Shown here piece by piece: positions 5,759 through 7,788 of a DNA stretch of 7,788 nt; position 1 is the first letter of the stretch, and every line of letters starts with the position of its first letter. A model generated the notes under the pieces. That model saw nothing but the letters and a program-made list of their open reading frames with translations. It made no database searches and was not told the origin of the DNA. The stretch comes from Parafilimonas sp. (GTDB lineage Bacteria > Bacteroidota > Bacteroidia > Chitinophagales > Chitinophagaceae), in contig JAICKT010000205.1 in NCBI GenBank assembly GCA_025927795.1, positions 1 to 7,788 on the forward strand. Direction: 5' to 3'. Both the position numbers and the translations under genes were made by a program.

Positions 5759-6273
5759 TTATTTAAGATTTTTACCAATTCTGTTATTCTTGCCAAATGA
5801 TGATCATCATGTTCGGCAACAAATAAAAATAAATCCATTGTACGCATTGGTATTTTTAATCTTGGGTGAAGTGCGGATCTAAATATTTGTTCTTCAGTAA
5901 GATTTTCGATAAGATTAATTGTTTGTTTTCTTATTTGTCGAAAATCACTTAATAATTTTTCAATTTCAACTGCATTGTGATTTGCCTCATTCGTTTTAGT
6001 ATTTTGTAAATCGGTTGGTCTTAATTCTGTTTTACCATGTAAAATATCTTCAAGTCTGCCTTGCCAGAGCGGTTCGAGATCAATTAAGTGACCAACATTT
6101 TCTTTTATGGTCCATGCGCCATTTACGCTTACAGATAATATGCTTGATGGAATAGATTTAAACTTTTCTTCAAGGCGTACAGGTGTTCCTGCAAGACGTT
6201 CAATGATTGAAGGAAAAATATTTTGTGCAAAATCAAAATTAAAATTTCTTTCAAACCATTTTATTTGTTGCAT
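5755..6273 (-). CDS. DinB-like (YfiT/DinB superfamily) protein
   Basis: A 172-residue cytoplasmic protein of the DinB-like four-helix-bundle superfamily, whose members are metal-dependent and often act as thiol transferases or hydrolases of unknown substrate. The expected His triad is visible: H62 in the helix NVGHLIDLE, and H155 and H159 in AEHDDHHL near the C terminus. NGAWTIKENVGHL (51-63) and the TEEQ segment (126-129) before the last helices are also typical. Length is normal and the protein appears complete, ending 13 residues after H159. Its stop overlaps the start of the VOC remnant within a TAAATAAATAAAT run. The ATG at 6273 is chosen because MQQIKWFER begins the first helix. The name does not imply a role in DNA repair. 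Confidence 0.85.
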   Translation of the reverse strand: MQQIKWFERNFNFDFAQNIFPSIIERLAGTPVRLEEKFKSIPSSILSVSVNGAWTIKENVGHLIDLEPLWQGRLEDILHGKTELRPTDLQNTKTNEANHNAVEIEKLLSDFRQIRKQTINLIENLTEEQIFRSALHPRLKIPMRTMDLFLFVAEHDDHHLARITELVKILNK

Positions 6274-6382
6274 TGCATTTAATTTATGCTAAGTTCAAAT
6301 AAAAACGATTTTCAATATAACTTCTTAACAAATTCATCAATAAAAACACATTAAATAAAGCGGTAATGCAGGTGTAAAAGGT

Positions 6383-6390
6383 TAAATTTG
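6383..6390 (+). promoter_or_regulatory. Putative -7 box of gyrA
   Basis: TAAATTTG fits TAnnTTTG and lies 43 bases before the gyrA ATG, predicting a leader of about 37 bases. No convincing TTG is seen 17-23 bases upstream. The rest of the 160-base gap 6274-6433 shows no hairpin or repeat I can support; the DinB gene must start from the opposite strand of it or lack a recognisable box. Confidence 0.35.
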
Positions 6391-6433
6391 CAGGCTTAAA
6401 AAATTATTCAGATTTATATCTCTCAAATAACGA

Positions 6434-7788
6434 ATGGAAGAAAATAAACTCCCCCAGGAAACTTCGGATAACGATAGAATTATACAGGTAAATATAGAGG
6501 AGCAAATGAAAACAGCCTACATTGATTATTCAATGTCGGTTATTGTTGGCCGAGCCTTGCCCGATATAAGAGATGGTTTTAAACCCGTGCATCGCAGAAT
6601 ATTATACGCGATGAATGAACTGGGCTTAAATGCAAATCGCCCCTATAAAAAATGTGCGCGTATTGTAGGAGAGGTGTTGGGCAAATATCATCCGCATGGC
6701 GATACTGCTGTATACGATGCATTGGTGCGCATGGGGCAGGAGTGGAACATGAATCATACGTTGATTGATAAGCAGGGAAACTTTGGCAGCCCTGACGGAG
6801 ATCCACCTGCAGCTATGCGATATACAGAAGCAAGATTGCAACGGCTTGCAGAAAGTATGCTCGATGATATAGAAAAAGAGACCGTAGATTTTCAACTGAA
6901 TTTTGATGATTCTCTAGAAGAACCTGTTGTATTGCCAACACGCATTCCGCAACTGTTGGTAAATGGCTCAAGTGGTATTGCGGTTGGTATGGCAACCAAC
7001 ATGATGCCGCATAATCTTAGTGAAGTTATTGATGGCTGTATTGCTTATGTAGATGACCGAAGCATAGATGCTGAAAATCTTGTAAAATATGTAAAGGCAC
7101 CTGATTTCCCAACAGGTGGAACGATATACGGAATGGAAGGTGTGCTGCAGGCAATGCTTACTGGTCGCGGCAGGGTAGTGCTACGCGGCAAATGTCATAT
7201 TGATACAAAGCCGAGCGGCAGGGAACAAATTGTAATTACAGAAGTTCCGTACCAGGTTAGCCGCGATGCGCTGACGGATAGAATTGGTCAGCTTGTAAAT
7301 GAAAAAACAATTGAAGGTATTGTACATGTAAATAATGAAAGCAATAACAAAGAAGGAACGCGCATTGTAGTTGATTTAAAGCGTGAGGCTGTATCGAGTG
7401 TTATTGTAAACCAGCTATACAAATTTACTGAACTGCAAACCAGTTATGGAATAAATAATGTAGCACTTAGTAAAGGCAGACCACGAATTTTAAATCTTAA
7501 AGATCTTATCAGTGAGTTTATAGAGTTTAGAATGGAAGTGGTAATACGCCGCGCCAATTTTGAACTTCGTAAAGCAAAAGAAAGAGCACATGTTTTAAAC
7601 GGTTATCTTATTGCACTTGATCATCTTGATGAAGTAATTAGTTTAATAAGAAATTCTGCTACACCAGATATTGCAAAAGATAATTTAATAAATGCAGGCT
7701 GGGGCTTAGATGAAATTCAGGCAAAAGCAATATTGGAATTGCGCCTGCAACGTCTTACCGGTATGGAACGCGATAAGATTAAAGCAGA
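6434..7788 (+). CDS. gyrA: DNA gyrase subunit A (partial, 3' end outside window)
   Basis: The breakage-reunion subunit of the gyrase A2B2 complex, which introduces negative supercoils into DNA with ATP. The first 451 codons are present, about half of the usual length, covering the winged-helix and tower regions. Recognisable segments are YSMSVIVGRALPDIRDG (32-48), HPHGDTAVYDALVRM (86-100), GNFGSPDGDPPAAMRYTEAR (115-134) with the catalytic Tyr130, and IPQLLVNGSSGIAVGMATNM further on. In the quinolone-resistance region the residue matching E. coli Ser83 is Thr91 and that matching Asp87 is Asp95. The GNFGS-DGD context favours GyrA over ParC. The ATG at 6434 gives the short acidic N-terminal extension usual before the conserved IEEQMKTAYIDYSMSVI. 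The frame stays open to the window edge with no sign of damage. Confidence 0.96.
   Translation, partial: MEENKLPQETSDNDRIIQVNIEEQMKTAYIDYSMSVIVGRALPDIRDGFKPVHRRILYAMNELGLNANRPYKKCARIVGEVLGKYHPHGDTAVYDALVRMGQEWNMNHTLIDKQGNFGSPDGDPPAAMRYTEARLQRLAESMLDDIEKETVDFQLNFDDSLEEPVVLPTRIPQLLVNGSSGIAVGMATNMMPHNLSEVIDGCIAYVDDRSIDAENLVKYVKAPDFPTGGTIYGMEGVLQAMLTGRGRVVLRGKCHIDTKPSGREQIVITEVPYQVSRDALTDRIGQLVNEKTIEGIVHVNNESNNKEGTRIVVDLKREAVSSVIVNQLYKFTELQTSYGINNVALSKGRPRILNLKDLISEFIEFRMEVVIRRANFELRKAKERAHVLNGYLIALDHLDEVISLIRNSATPDIAKDNLINAGWGLDEIQAKAILELRLQRLTGMERDKIKA

Noticed and set aside
6579..6995. Three minus-strand frames in the gyrA region
   Set aside because: Shadows of gyrA; the plus-strand frame carries the conserved gyrase motifs throughout.

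Overview
The window is low-GC bacterial DNA that I would place in the Bacteroidota, most likely near the Chitinophagaceae/Chitinophagales. The grounds are: start codons preceded by A-rich tracts instead of Shine-Dalgarno sites, several promoter-like boxes fitting the Bacteroidota -7 consensus TAnnTTTG, the character of the GyrA protein, and the pairing of a SatD-family regulator with a DUF3307 membrane protein. The genus-level placement is a guess. It looks like ordinary chromosomal core sequence; I see no integrase, transposase, CRISPR array, tRNA or rRNA.

Layout. 1-209: a leader region that appears to be a transcription attenuator (promoter box, 19-codon ORF rich in Lys/Thr/Met, alternative hairpin, strong intrinsic terminator) in front of asd. 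210-1202 (+): asd, aspartate-semialdehyde dehydrogenase. 1205-3008 (-): a two-gene unit, a YbhN/MprF-type flippase-like membrane protein followed by a secreted DUF3108 protein, converging on asd with a 2-base gap. 3109-4480 (-): SatD-family HTH protein plus a DUF3307 polytopic membrane protein. 4499-4634: five 20-bp palindromes at an exact 29-bp period, overlapping the apparent satD promoter. 4630-5520 (-): EamA/DMT transporter whose stop codon lies inside the last palindrome. 5534-5758 (-): a broken VOC (glyoxalase-like) gene with two compensating frameshifts and no N-terminal half. 5755-6273 (-): DinB-like protein. 6434-7788 (+): the first 451 codons of gyrA, cut by the window edge.

How it fits together. 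asd supplies the branch-point intermediate for Lys, Thr, Met, Ile and diaminopimelate, so control by a leader peptide rich in those codons would make sense. The SatD/DUF3307 pair, with its operator-like array, looks like a self-regulated two-gene module of unknown function and is the least understood part of the window. The EamA, VOC-remnant and DinB genes are co-oriented and closely packed, so they may be or may once have been one transcript. gyrA and the DinB gene diverge from a 160-bp intergenic region.
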